From: Micromonospora chokoriensis
GTDB lineage: Bacteria > Actinomycetota > Actinomycetes > Mycobacteriales > Micromonosporaceae
DNA: 64,000 nt
Reading direction: 5' to 3'
Assembly (NCBI RefSeq): GCF_900091505.1
Contig: NZ_LT607409.1
Span: 1,674,001-1,738,000 of the forward strand
Shown here piece by piece: positions 8,265 to 15,730 of the stretch. Under the pieces are notes generated by a model. The model had not been told where the DNA came from. It ran no database searches and saw nothing but the letters and a program-made list of their open reading frames with translations. The translations under genes and the position numbers were made by a program. Every line of letters starts with the position of its first letter. Position 1 is the stretch's first letter.

Positions 8265-9293
8265 ATGTCCACCGACCCCGCCCCCGACCGGTCCGCCGCC
8301 GACGGCTACGTCCAGCGCGCCCAACTCCTCGCCGAACTCGGTCGCCACGACGAGGCGGCCGGCGAGTTGACCTACGGGCTGGCGCTCCAGCCGGACGACA
8401 CAGAAGCCCTCACCATGCTGGCCCGGGTGCACCTGGCCGCCCACCGCCCGGCCGAGGCGCTCACCGCTGCCGACACGGCCGTGGCGGCCGCACCGGAGGC
8501 CCTGCCGCCACTCGTCGTCCGGGCCATGGCGTTGGCCGACCTGGAGCGCTACTCCGAGTCGGCCGCCACCGCCGACCGGATTCTCGCCCTCGGCCCCGCC
8601 GACGCGTACGCCCAGCGCAGCGCCGCGGCGATCCTGGCCGACTCCCGCAACGGTCAGCCGGCGCTCAATGCGGCCTGGCGCGGGGTCGAGCTGGCCCCCG
8701 AGGAGCCGCAGGCGCATCTGGTGCTCAGCCTGGTCGCCGCCCGGCTGGACCTGTTCGACCTGGCCGAGCGGGCCTACCGGGAGGCGCTGCGGCTCGATCC
8801 GCGCATCGCCGAGGCCGGGCACGACGTCGGTGTCATGCGACTGGAGCAGCGTCGCTGGTCGGAGGCTCTGGAACACGTGGCCGAGGCGGTGACGATCAGT
8901 CCGAGCCGGATCGACTCGCCGCGGACGCTGGCGTACGGCCTGCACCGTCTGGTGCTCTACGGCGCGGGATGGTCGCTGGTGGCAGCGGTGCTGGTCGCGG
9001 TCGCGGCTGCGGCGAACGACGGCTTCTCCCGGGTCCTGGCGGTGCTCGCCGCGCTCACCGGCGGGGTCGTCGTCTGGAAGCTCGCGGCCCGGCTCCCGGG
9101 GCTGACCCGGACCGTCCTGCCCGCGATGCTGCACTCGGACCGGGCGATGGCCCTGGCGGTCTACGCAGTGGCCGCCGCGCCGCTGTTGCTGCTGGTGTAC
9201 GCGGTGGTCGGCTCCCCGTGGCCCCTGGTGCTCGCCATCGCCGCCACGGCGGTAGCCGAGTTCGCAGTGTTCACCAGAACAGCGACCCGCTAA
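8265..9293 (+). CDS. TPR-repeat protein with C-terminal membrane segments
   Basis: About 342 residues. The first 220 are tetratricopeptide repeats (for example YVQRAQLLAELGRHDEAAGE and HLVLSLVAARLDLFDLAERA); three or four hydrophobic helices follow (LVLYGAGWSLVAAVLVAVAA and later LAVYAVAAAPLLLLVYAVV). TPRs are protein-binding scaffolds, so this is probably a membrane adaptor facing the cytoplasm; the partner is unknown. The ATG is 10 bp after ispF, suggesting one operon. It converges on hmgA with a strong hairpin between. Confidence 0.75.
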   Translation: MSTDPAPDRSAADGYVQRAQLLAELGRHDEAAGELTYGLALQPDDTEALTMLARVHLAAHRPAEALTAADTAVAAAPEALPPLVVRAMALADLERYSESAATADRILALGPADAYAQRSAAAILADSRNGQPALNAAWRGVELAPEEPQAHLVLSLVAARLDLFDLAERAYREALRLDPRIAEAGHDVGVMRLEQRRWSEALEHVAEAVTISPSRIDSPRTLAYGLHRLVLYGAGWSLVAAVLVAVAAAANDGFSRVLAVLAALTGGVVVWKLAARLPGLTRTVLPAMLHSDRAMALAVYAVAAAPLLLLVYAVVGSPWPLVLAIAATAVAEFAVFTRTATR

Positions 9294-9346
9294 CCCCCGG
9301 CAGCACCACCAAAGATCAACAAGCGTCGGATAGCTCGACCAGGTCA

Positions 9347-9420
9347 GGGGTTTCGCCGGAGCCCGCCCGCGTCGGGATCAAGCCTGACCGCCCAGAGCGG
9401 GTGGGCTCCGGCGAAACCCC
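9347..9420. terminator. Bidirectional terminator hairpin between TPR gene and hmgA
   Basis: Arms 9347-9370 and 9397-9420 match at 23 of 24 positions (GGGGTTTCGCCGGAGCCC and its complement) around a 26-nt loop. Its place between two convergent genes fits shared termination. There is no strong T run, as is usual in high-GC actinobacteria. Confidence 0.7.
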
Positions 9421-9429
9421 AAAGGCCGA

Positions 9430-10596
9430 CTACACAGAACGCGCCCACGTCCAGGCGTACCCCTCGTCCTCGCAGGCGCCGGCGGCGTCGCAGAGGTCCA
9501 GGGGGCGGAACGTGTCGACCATGACAGCCAGCTCGTCGAAGTAGTCAGCACCGATGGAACGCTCCGCCGCGCCCGGCTGGGGGCCGTGGGTGAATCCGGA
9601 CGGGTGCAGGGAGATCGAGCCCTGTTCGATGCCGGAGCCGCGCCGGGCCTCGTAGTTGCCGCCGGTGTAGAAGAGCATCTCGTCGGAGTCGACGTTGTGG
9701 TGGTTGTACGGCACCGGGATCGCGTCCGGGTGGTAGTCGACCTTGCGGGGCACGAACGAGCAGATGACGAAGTTGGGGCCCTGGAAGGTCTGGTGCACCG
9801 GCGGGGGCTGGTGGATGCGGCCGGTGATCGGTTCGAAGTCGTGGATGGAGAACGCCCACGGGTAGAGGTGACCGTCCCAGCCCACGACGTCGAACGGGTG
9901 CTGGGCGTAGACGTAGCGGGTCCAGCCGCGGCGGTGGCGGACCAGCACCTCCACCTCCTCGCCGTCGACGAGCAGCGGGGCGTCCGGGCCGCGGACGTCG
10001 CGCTCGCAGTAGGGCGAGTGCTCCAGGAACTGGCCGCGTACGGAGAGGTAGCGCTTGGGCGGGCCGATGTGCCCGGACGCCTCGACGGTGAGCAGGCGGA
10101 CGGGCTGGTCGCCGGTGGGCACCAGCCGGTGGATGGTAGAGGTGGGGATGATGACGTAGTCGCCGGCCACCGCGTCCAGCGCCCCGAAGGGGGACTCGAC
10201 CCGCAGGGTGCCCGACTCGACGTACAGGCAGTGGTCTCCGGTGGCGTCGCGGAACAGCGGTGAGGGCCGGTCGGCGAGGACGTACCCGATGCGGACGTCG
10301 TCGTTGGCGAGCAGGTACTGCCGGCCGAGGACGGGGTCGGCACCACCGGTGTCCAGCTTGTGGGTGCGCAGGTGGCGGGGCTTGAGCGGCAGGTTCGGCG
10401 CTCGGGTGAACGGGGGAGGGGCGAACTCGTCGGCGGCGAGGATCGCGGTGGGCGCGTGCCGGTGGTAGAGCAGCGACGAGTCGGAGGAGAAGCCCTCCTG
10501 GCCCATCAGCTCCTCGGCGTAGAGCGTCCCGTCGGGCTGACGGAACTGGGTGTGGCGCTTGCGCGGCACATCGCCGACGCTGCGGTAGTACGGCAT
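9430..10596 (-). CDS. hmgA: Homogentisate 1,2-dioxygenase
   Basis: 388 residues. It opens the ring of homogentisate to maleylacetoacetate using Fe(II) in a cupin fold. Iron-site regions are visible: PYNHHNVDSDEMLFYTGG and FTHGPQPGAAE, with QTFQGPNFVICSFVPRK before them. The ATG at 10596 follows GGGAGGCGAG. It diverges from the 10691 gene across a perfect 29-bp palindrome. The substrate would come from HppD at 22.9 kb and the product path leads to FahA at 11.6 kb. Confidence 0.93.
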   Translation of the reverse strand: MPYYRSVGDVPRKRHTQFRQPDGTLYAEELMGQEGFSSDSSLLYHRHAPTAILAADEFAPPPFTRAPNLPLKPRHLRTHKLDTGGADPVLGRQYLLANDDVRIGYVLADRPSPLFRDATGDHCLYVESGTLRVESPFGALDAVAGDYVIIPTSTIHRLVPTGDQPVRLLTVEASGHIGPPKRYLSVRGQFLEHSPYCERDVRGPDAPLLVDGEEVEVLVRHRRGWTRYVYAQHPFDVVGWDGHLYPWAFSIHDFEPITGRIHQPPPVHQTFQGPNFVICSFVPRKVDYHPDAIPVPYNHHNVDSDEMLFYTGGNYEARRGSGIEQGSISLHPSGFTHGPQPGAAERSIGADYFDELAVMVDTFRPLDLCDAAGACEDEGYAWTWARSV

Positions 10597-10626
10597 CTCG
10601 CCTCCCGATTTGTTCCGTTCACCGAT

Positions 10627-10655
10627 CAACAGCGTCCGATAATCGGACGCTGTTG
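10627..10655. promoter_or_regulatory. Perfect 29-bp palindrome, probable operator
   Basis: CAACAGCGTCCGAT and its exact complement flank a single A. It is centred in the 94-bp gap between hmgA and the divergent fahA operon and its right end overlaps a possible -35 element. It is probably a repressor or activator site controlling both units. The regulator is not identified. Confidence 0.7.
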
Positions 10656-10682
10656 TCCGTTCCTCGTAGCGTCCCGTACATT
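10653..10682 (+). promoter_or_regulatory. Putative promoter of the 10691-fahA operon
   Basis: TTGTCC (10653-10658) and TACATT (10677-10682) are separated by 18 bases. Transcription would begin about at the GTG at 10691, so the message would be leaderless. The -35 element overlaps the palindrome, consistent with repression by a bound protein. Confidence 0.45.
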
Positions 10683-10690
10683 CTTGTTCC

Positions 10691-11560
10691 GTGTCAACGC
10701 AGGTGCCCGCACTCCTCGACGGCCTGGTGGACGACGCCGCCGTCTTCCCGCCGGGCAGCGCCACGCTCCCCGACGCGCTCGCCGCTCACCGTCGACACCG
10801 CGCCGCCTGGTACGCGGACCTGGTCGGCCCGCTGCTCCTTCCCGCCTCGACCGTCGCGACGGGCGAGTTGACCGGCCTCGTCGACCCGGGCGAGGGCCTG
10901 GTGATCGGGTTGATCGGCGATACGGGTATCGCCCGCCTGCCGTTCGCGCTGTCGTTCCTGGCGCCCTACGGCATCACGGCCCGACAGGTCGAGGTGCCGG
11001 TCGCCAAGCGCGGCGAGGATCCGCTGCCCGGCATCGCCGAACTGCTGCGGCTCACCGATGCGATGCCGGGTGTCGGTGTCGTCTACGCCGAGCTGCCGTT
11101 GACCTTCGGGCTGATGGGCGCGCTGGACGCGCTCGCCGCCGCCCGCGCCGACGGGGTGCCGATCGCCGCCAAGTTCCGCACCGGCGGCCTGGCCGCCGAA
11201 CTGTTCCCCACACCGGCCGAGCTGGCCGCCGTGATCTGCGCCTGCCGCGACCGGGGCCTACCGTTCAAGCTCACCGCCGGGCTGCACCAGGCCATCCGGC
11301 ACCTGGACCCGGAGACCGGCTTCACCCACCACGGATACGCCAACGTGCTGGCCGCCGCCCTGGCCGCCGCCGACGGCGAGCGGATGGAGACGGTCGCCGA
11401 GCTGCTGACAGTCCTCGATCCGCGGCCCCTGCTGGAGCGCGCGAGCGCGCGGCTGGACGCGCCGCGCCCGCTGTGGGTCGGCTTCGGCTCGTGCAGCATC
11501 CTGGAACCACTGACCGATCTGATCCGGCTTGGGCTGGTGAACGGGGGCTACGACGCATGA
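10691..11560 (+). CDS. Conserved protein of unknown function linked to fahA
   Basis: 289 residues, no signal peptide or membrane helix. Recurrent patterns are DDAAVFPPGSATLPDAL near the N-terminus, AAKFRTGG in the middle, GLPFKLTAGLHQAIRH and LWVGFGSCS near the end. The alternation of hydrophobic strands and short loops suggests a TIM-barrel-like alpha/beta protein, but I cannot name the family. It overlaps fahA by ATGA and shares an operator with hmgA, so a role in homogentisate breakdown is likely. No glutathione-type maleylacetoacetate isomerase is encoded in this window; this protein is a candidate substitute (inference). Confidence 0.7.
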   Translation: MSTQVPALLDGLVDDAAVFPPGSATLPDALAAHRRHRAAWYADLVGPLLLPASTVATGELTGLVDPGEGLVIGLIGDTGIARLPFALSFLAPYGITARQVEVPVAKRGEDPLPGIAELLRLTDAMPGVGVVYAELPLTFGLMGALDALAAARADGVPIAAKFRTGGLAAELFPTPAELAAVICACRDRGLPFKLTAGLHQAIRHLDPETGFTHHGYANVLAAALAAADGERMETVAELLTVLDPRPLLERASARLDAPRPLWVGFGSCSILEPLTDLIRLGLVNGGYDA

Positions 11561-12753
11561 CGTGGGTGACCGGTGCCGACGGTTCGCCGTACGGGGTGAC
11601 GAACCTGCCGTACGGGGTGTTCCGGACCGACGGGGGACAGCCACGGATCGGCGTACGGATCGGGTCGTGGGTGCTCGACCTGGCCGCGGCGGAGGCCGCC
11701 GACCTGGTGCTGGCCGCCGGTACGCTGTGCCGGCCCAGCCTCAACGACTTCATGGCGCTGGGCCGTCCGCAGTGGACGGCGACACGGCAGCGGATCACCG
11801 AGCTGCTGACCGACCCGGCGCACCGGGCCGCGGTGGAGCCGCTGCTGGTGCCCGTGGCGGACGTGGAGCTGCTGCTGCCGATCGAGGTGGCGGACTACGT
11901 CGACTTCTACTCGTCCGAGCACCATGCCTCGAACGTCGGCCAGATCTTCCGCCCCGGTCAGCCGCCGCTGCTGCCGAACTGGAAGCACCTGCCGATCGGC
12001 TACCACGGGCGGGCCGGCACCGTGGTCGTGTCCGGCACACCGGTGGTCCGACCGACCGGGCAGCGCCCCTCCGCCGACGGCCCGGTCACGGGCCCCTCGG
12101 TACGCCTCGACATCGAGGCCGAGGTGGGCTTCGTGGTGGGCGTACCCAGCCCGATGGGTCAGCGGGTCGCTGTCGACGACTTCGCCGACCACGTGTTCGG
12201 CGTGGTGCTGGTCAACGACTGGTCGGCTCGGGACATCCAGGCCTGGGAGTACCAGCCGCTCGGCCCGTTCCTCGGCAAGTCGTTCGCCACCTCGGTGTCG
12301 GCCTGGGTGACGCCGCTGGACGCGCTCGGCGACGCCTTCGTCCCCGCCCCCGACCAGGACCCGCCGGTCGTCGACTACCTGCGTGACGTGCCGCACCTGG
12401 GCCTGGACCTCCGACTGGTGGTCGAGTGGAACGGCGAACAGGTCAGCGAGCCGCCGTTCGCCACCATGTACTGGACTCCGGCGCAGCAGTTGGCGCACCT
12501 CACCGTCAACGGCGCGTCACTGCGCACCGGCGACCTGTACGCCTCCGGCACCGTCTCCGGCCCGGACCGTTCGCAGGTCGGCTCGTTCCTGGAGTTGACC
12601 TGGGGCGGGGCGGAACCGGTCAAGGTGGGCGACGAGACCCGCACCTTCCTGGCCGACGGCGACACGGTGACCATCACCGCCACCGCGCCCGGTCCGGACG
12701 GCACCACCATCGCCCTCGGCGAGGTCACCGGCACGGTTCGCCCGGCCGTCTGA
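11557..12753 (+). CDS. fahA: Fumarylacetoacetase
   Basis: 398 residues, the full length of the family. It hydrolyses fumarylacetoacetate to fumarate and acetoacetate, the last step of tyrosine breakdown. The N-terminal SH3-like part precedes the catalytic domain. Active-site and metal motifs include YVDFYSSEHHASNVG, IEAEVGFVVG and VNDWSARDIQAWEYQ followed by PFLGKSF. The ATG overlaps the stop of the upstream unknown gene (ATGA), so translation is probably coupled. Confidence 0.95.
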   Translation: MTWVTGADGSPYGVTNLPYGVFRTDGGQPRIGVRIGSWVLDLAAAEAADLVLAAGTLCRPSLNDFMALGRPQWTATRQRITELLTDPAHRAAVEPLLVPVADVELLLPIEVADYVDFYSSEHHASNVGQIFRPGQPPLLPNWKHLPIGYHGRAGTVVVSGTPVVRPTGQRPSADGPVTGPSVRLDIEAEVGFVVGVPSPMGQRVAVDDFADHVFGVVLVNDWSARDIQAWEYQPLGPFLGKSFATSVSAWVTPLDALGDAFVPAPDQDPPVVDYLRDVPHLGLDLRLVVEWNGEQVSEPPFATMYWTPAQQLAHLTVNGASLRTGDLYASGTVSGPDRSQVGSFLELTWGGAEPVKVGDETRTFLADGDTVTITATAPGPDGTTIALGEVTGTVRPAV

Positions 12754-12787
12754 GCGGGCACCGTCCATCCGTCTCGTGCACGGGACC

Positions 12788-12814
12788 GGTTATCGCACAG
12801 CCCGTGCGATAACC
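12788..12814 (+). terminator. Hairpin downstream of fahA
   Basis: GGTTATCGCAC (12788-12798) and its exact complement (12804-12814) flank a 5-nt loop, 35 bp after the fahA stop. Probably the operon terminator. An operator for the next small gene is also possible because the arms are not especially GC-rich. Confidence 0.5.
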
Positions 12815-12927
12815 CGCCCTGGTTGATCCGTTGATCGTCCGGATCCTGTTGCCTTGCCGCGCAATCTGGGCCGGGCGCTGCCCGGCCGTCAGCGGTCGGG
12901 CGTCCATCGCACACGGAGGTAACGACG

Positions 12928-13137
12928 ATGCACGATCTTGCGGGCGCGATCTGGCGTACCAGTAGCCGTTCCAACGACCAGGGGCTCTGCGTGGAAGTGG
13001 CGGACAACCTGGTCGATGTCCACGGTCTGGTCGCGGTCCGCGACTCCAAGGACCAGGCCGGCCCCACACTCGCGGTCAGCCCGCCGGGGTGGACAGCCTT
13101 CATCGGCGCGATTCGAGCCGGTCGCTTCGAACGCTGA
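12928..13137 (+). CDS. DUF397 domain protein
   Basis: 69 residues with the DUF397 hallmarks: WRTSSRSNDQGLCVEVAD near the N-terminus and VAVRDSKD in the middle. GGAGGTAA precedes the ATG. DUF397 proteins usually sit beside XRE/DUF5753 regulators, as in the WhiJ-type systems of streptomycetes, and are thought to modulate them. Here no XRE gene is adjacent, so this is an orphan copy; a related one lies at 34144. Confidence 0.9.
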   Translation: MHDLAGAIWRTSSRSNDQGLCVEVADNLVDVHGLVAVRDSKDQAGPTLAVSPPGWTAFIGAIRAGRFER

Positions 13138-13145
13138 CCGAAAGC

Positions 13146-13177
13146 CTCGGCACCGGTCGACGACGCCCGGTGCCGAG
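13146..13177 (+). terminator. Hairpin terminator after DUF397 gene
   Basis: CTCGGCACCGG (13146-13156) and its exact complement (13167-13177) around a 10-nt loop, starting 8 bp after the stop. Confidence 0.65.
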
Positions 13178-13281
13178 CAACGGTCCCATCGGGACAGAGT
13201 GGCCTCCGGATGGTGGAAATTCCGTCCGGGGGCCCCGCCCGGCCCTCACTCCGCGTACCGTCGGGGACACGGGAGGGTGGC

Positions 13282-13764
13282 ATGTCGACGGTGGCGGTTA
13301 CCAGAATCATCGAGGCACACGCTGCCGATGTCTGGCGTCTGCTGACCGACCTGCCCGGCCGTGCGGCCCTGCTGACCGCGGCGGGCCCGATCGAGGTGCT
13401 CACTCCGGGGCCGTTCGGCCCCGGCACGGCCTGGCGTGAGGAGCGCGCCCAGCCGGGCGGCGGCACGTCGAGCGAGGAATTCCTGGTGGTGGAGGCACTG
13501 GCTCCGCAGCGGCTGGTGCTGTGTTCCTCCGGGGCCGGCGTCGACTACCGGATCACCTGGAGCCTGCGTCCGGTCCGGCGTCGCCGCCGGGGTCGCACGG
13601 CGATCACCGTCACCCAGGAAGCGGTGCCCACCCACCCGTACGGCCGGGTGGTGGCGCTGTTGCTCGGTGGCCTCGCCGCGCGTGCGGTCGAGGTGGCGCT
13701 CCGGCGTGATCTCGCCGACCTGGCGGCAGCGGCCGGCGTCATCGGCTCGCTCGAAGCTGCCTGA
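13282..13764 (+). CDS. SRPBCC / polyketide-cyclase-like ligand-binding protein
   Basis: 160 residues with the START-fold pattern of actinobacterial SRPBCC proteins: an N-terminal strand (VAVTRIIEAHAADVWRLLTD), a middle region with GTAWREER, and a long C-terminal helix (LARAVEVALRRDL-like). These bind hydrophobic ligands and include cyclases and stress proteins. GGGAGGGTGG directly precedes the ATG. No partner genes suggest a specific ligand. Confidence 0.7.
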   Translation: MSTVAVTRIIEAHAADVWRLLTDLPGRAALLTAAGPIEVLTPGPFGPGTAWREERAQPGGGTSSEEFLVVEALAPQRLVLCSSGAGVDYRITWSLRPVRRRRRGRTAITVTQEAVPTHPYGRVVALLLGGLAARAVEVALRRDLADLAAAAGVIGSLEAA

Positions 13765-13916
13765 GAGCCGACCGGGCCGAGGCGGTGCGGGGCTCACTCC
13801 AGGGCCTGTCGTGACCGCTGCCGCCGTTCGGGCCGCACCGGGCGTGACCACCGTCGCTGCGACCTGAACGGGGTGCGGCCAGTTCCGCTGGGTAGGGTGC
13901 CGGGCGGAGGTGCGGC

Positions 13917-15176
13917 ATGGGGTTCCCGAGAGGCCGGCGACGGCTCGTGATGGTGGTCGCGGCGCTGCTCGCGACCGCGGCCGTCGCGGTCGTCGTCCAC
14001 CGGGTGCTCGCGCCGGCGGAGGTGAGCACGGTGGCGAGGGGTGACTACCCGGCCCCGGCCCGGCCGCCCGCCGGAGTGATCGGCCGCCTTCCGGTCGCCC
14101 CGTTGATCGTGGACGAGAGGCTGCGGGTGTACGCCGCACACCGTCAGGTCTATGCCGACCGGCCGGTCGACGGGCGGTACCGAACCAGCCCGTACTGGTC
14201 GTACCGGCGCTGGCCGGCGGAACTGACCGGGATCGCGGCCAGCGGCAGCACCGTGGTCAGCCGCTGGTCCGACGGCCGACTGGTCGCGCTCGACGCCCGG
14301 ACCGGTGGGGTGCTCTGGAGAGCCGACGGTCCGAAGCCCACCCCGACGTCCGCTGTGGTGCGGCGTACCGGTGCGGTCACGGTCTGGGAGCCGCGCGGGC
14401 TCCGGCTCGCCGACCTTCCCGGCGGCCGGACCGTGCTGGTGGTCAGCGGAAACGCTCAGGCGCGCGGGGTCGAGCTGCGCGACGGCCGGGAGCTGTGGCG
14501 GGTGGACCTGCCCGGCAGTTGTCGCAGCGATGTCGGGACGACCGCCGCCGGTCAGCTGATCGGTCTGGACAGGTGTGCCGGGCCGACCACGATCGAGTTC
14601 CGGGACGCGCTGACCGGTGTGGTGCGCGAGCGGTGGCGACCGCCGGGTGGTTCCTCCGACGAGTTGGTGGTGACGCCGCTCGGCTGCCGTACCGGACAGT
14701 CGGACTGCCTGGCCCTGCGGACCGCCGGTCCGGGCGACGCGGGCGGCCGAGGTTGGTTGCTGGGTGCCGACGTGCCGGTGGCTGCCCCCGCGCTGGACCC
14801 GGCCGGTGCCGTGCTGGTGGGTGAGCAGGCCGTCGTCGTCCTCGACGGGGTCGCGGTGGGGCGCTCCGCGCGGACGGGCGTCGAGCTGTGGCGGTCCGCG
14901 GGCCTGGGCGCGGCCCGGGTGCTGGCCGCACAGCCCGGCCGGGTACACCTCCTGACGGAGGCGAACGACCTGGTGACGCTGGACCCGGTGACGGGTGCCC
15001 AGCTGTCCCGCTTTGCGCTCAACGTGGGTTCGGACGGCACCGGCTGGGTGCCGGGGGCGGTGACGGCCACGGGTGGGTACGTGGCGATGGAGCGTCTCCG
15101 GCGGCCGGTCGACCCGGACGCGGATGACCAGCGGTACTTCCTGTCGTCCGAACCGGTGATCCTGGCGGCGAGCTGA
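13917..15176 (+). CDS. Membrane-anchored PQQ-like beta-propeller protein
   Basis: 419 residues. One N-terminal membrane helix (LVMVVAALLATAAVAVVVH) anchors an outer domain of repeated PQQ-type blades such as LVALDARTGGVLWRADG and VELRDGRELWRVDLP. These blades form a beta-propeller used for binding or scaffolding; the catalytic residues of PQQ dehydrogenases are not evident. CGGAGGTGCGGC precedes the ATG. It shares its design with the 24822 protein in this window. Confidence 0.75.
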   Translation: MGFPRGRRRLVMVVAALLATAAVAVVVHRVLAPAEVSTVARGDYPAPARPPAGVIGRLPVAPLIVDERLRVYAAHRQVYADRPVDGRYRTSPYWSYRRWPAELTGIAASGSTVVSRWSDGRLVALDARTGGVLWRADGPKPTPTSAVVRRTGAVTVWEPRGLRLADLPGGRTVLVVSGNAQARGVELRDGRELWRVDLPGSCRSDVGTTAAGQLIGLDRCAGPTTIEFRDALTGVVRERWRPPGGSSDELVVTPLGCRTGQSDCLALRTAGPGDAGGRGWLLGADVPVAAPALDPAGAVLVGEQAVVVLDGVAVGRSARTGVELWRSAGLGAARVLAAQPGRVHLLTEANDLVTLDPVTGAQLSRFALNVGSDGTGWVPGAVTATGGYVAMERLRRPVDPDADDQRYFLSSEPVILAAS

Positions 15177-15264
15177 GGCGGTGGAGCCGGCAATCACGGT
15201 TCCGGTTCATGTTCGGCGGTATGGTCCCCTCAACATCACTCTGTGTGATCCGGGGGTAACTGAC

Positions 15265-15654
15265 ATGCCGCATCGACGACTCTCCGCGATCCCGGTCACC
15301 GGCCGGTTGGCTCTGGTCGTCTTCGTCGTCCTTGCGGCTGCGCTCCTCGCGCCGGTCGCCCCGAACGCCGTCGGTCAGCCGTCGGGCAGGGCGGTGGTGG
15401 CGCCGAGCGCCGGCACCGGAGTCATCTTCGAGGTGCGCCCCGCGCCGACCACGGCCCCTCCCACGCAGCCGCCGCCCACTCCGACGGCGCAGCCGACGGA
15501 GACCGCTCAACCGCAGCCGCCGACCCGCTCGCCGCAGCACGGTGGCGAACTCCCGGTCACCGGCGTGGGGCCATCGCTGCTCATGCTGGTCCTGGTGGGT
15601 GCGACGCTCGTGGTCGGCGGGGTCCTGCTGCGCCGGCGGCGGTCGGCCGGTTAA
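15265..15654 (+). CDS. Small LPXTG-anchored surface protein
   Basis: 129 residues. Signal peptide (basic start MPHRR, then a hydrophobic stretch to about residue 35), a Pro/Thr-rich spacer, then a sortase signal LPVTG at residues 96-100, a membrane helix and a basic tail RRRRSAG. Sortase would cleave between Thr and Gly and attach it to the cell wall or a sortase substrate. It heads a block of WxL-like and DUF916-like genes and matches the small LPXTG component (CscD) of Firmicute csc clusters. Confidence 0.85.
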   Translation: MPHRRLSAIPVTGRLALVVFVVLAAALLAPVAPNAVGQPSGRAVVAPSAGTGVIFEVRPAPTTAPPTQPPPTPTAQPTETAQPQPPTRSPQHGGELPVTGVGPSLLMLVLVGATLVVGGVLLRRRRSAG

Positions 15655-15682
15655 CTGAAAACGGACAAAAAGCACCACACAT

Positions 15683-15719
15683 CCTTCAGACTGCTAGGCG
15701 GCGGACAGCAGACTGAAGG
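15683..15719 (+). promoter_or_regulatory. Hairpin pairing with the ribosome binding site of the 15731 gene
   Basis: Arms 15683-15695 and 15707-15719 match at 12 of 13 positions. The downstream arm contains the AAGGG used as ribosome binding site for the ATG at 15731. It could end transcription of the LPXTG gene or limit translation of the surface protein. An A-rich stretch containing CGGACAAAAA (15662-15671) lies just upstream. Confidence 0.4.
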
Positions 15720-15730
15720 GCTCGGCCTCA

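Noticed and set aside
12788..12814. Operator for the orphan DUF397 gene
   Set aside because: Its distance of over 110 bp from the DUF397 start and closeness to the fahA stop make a terminator more likely.
15655..15730. Possible cyclic-di-GMP (GEMM) riboswitch upstream of the large surface protein
   Set aside because: GGACAAAAAGC and CTAGGCGGC are only vaguely like the GEMM core; the conserved GGCAAACC loop is absent and the space is too short.
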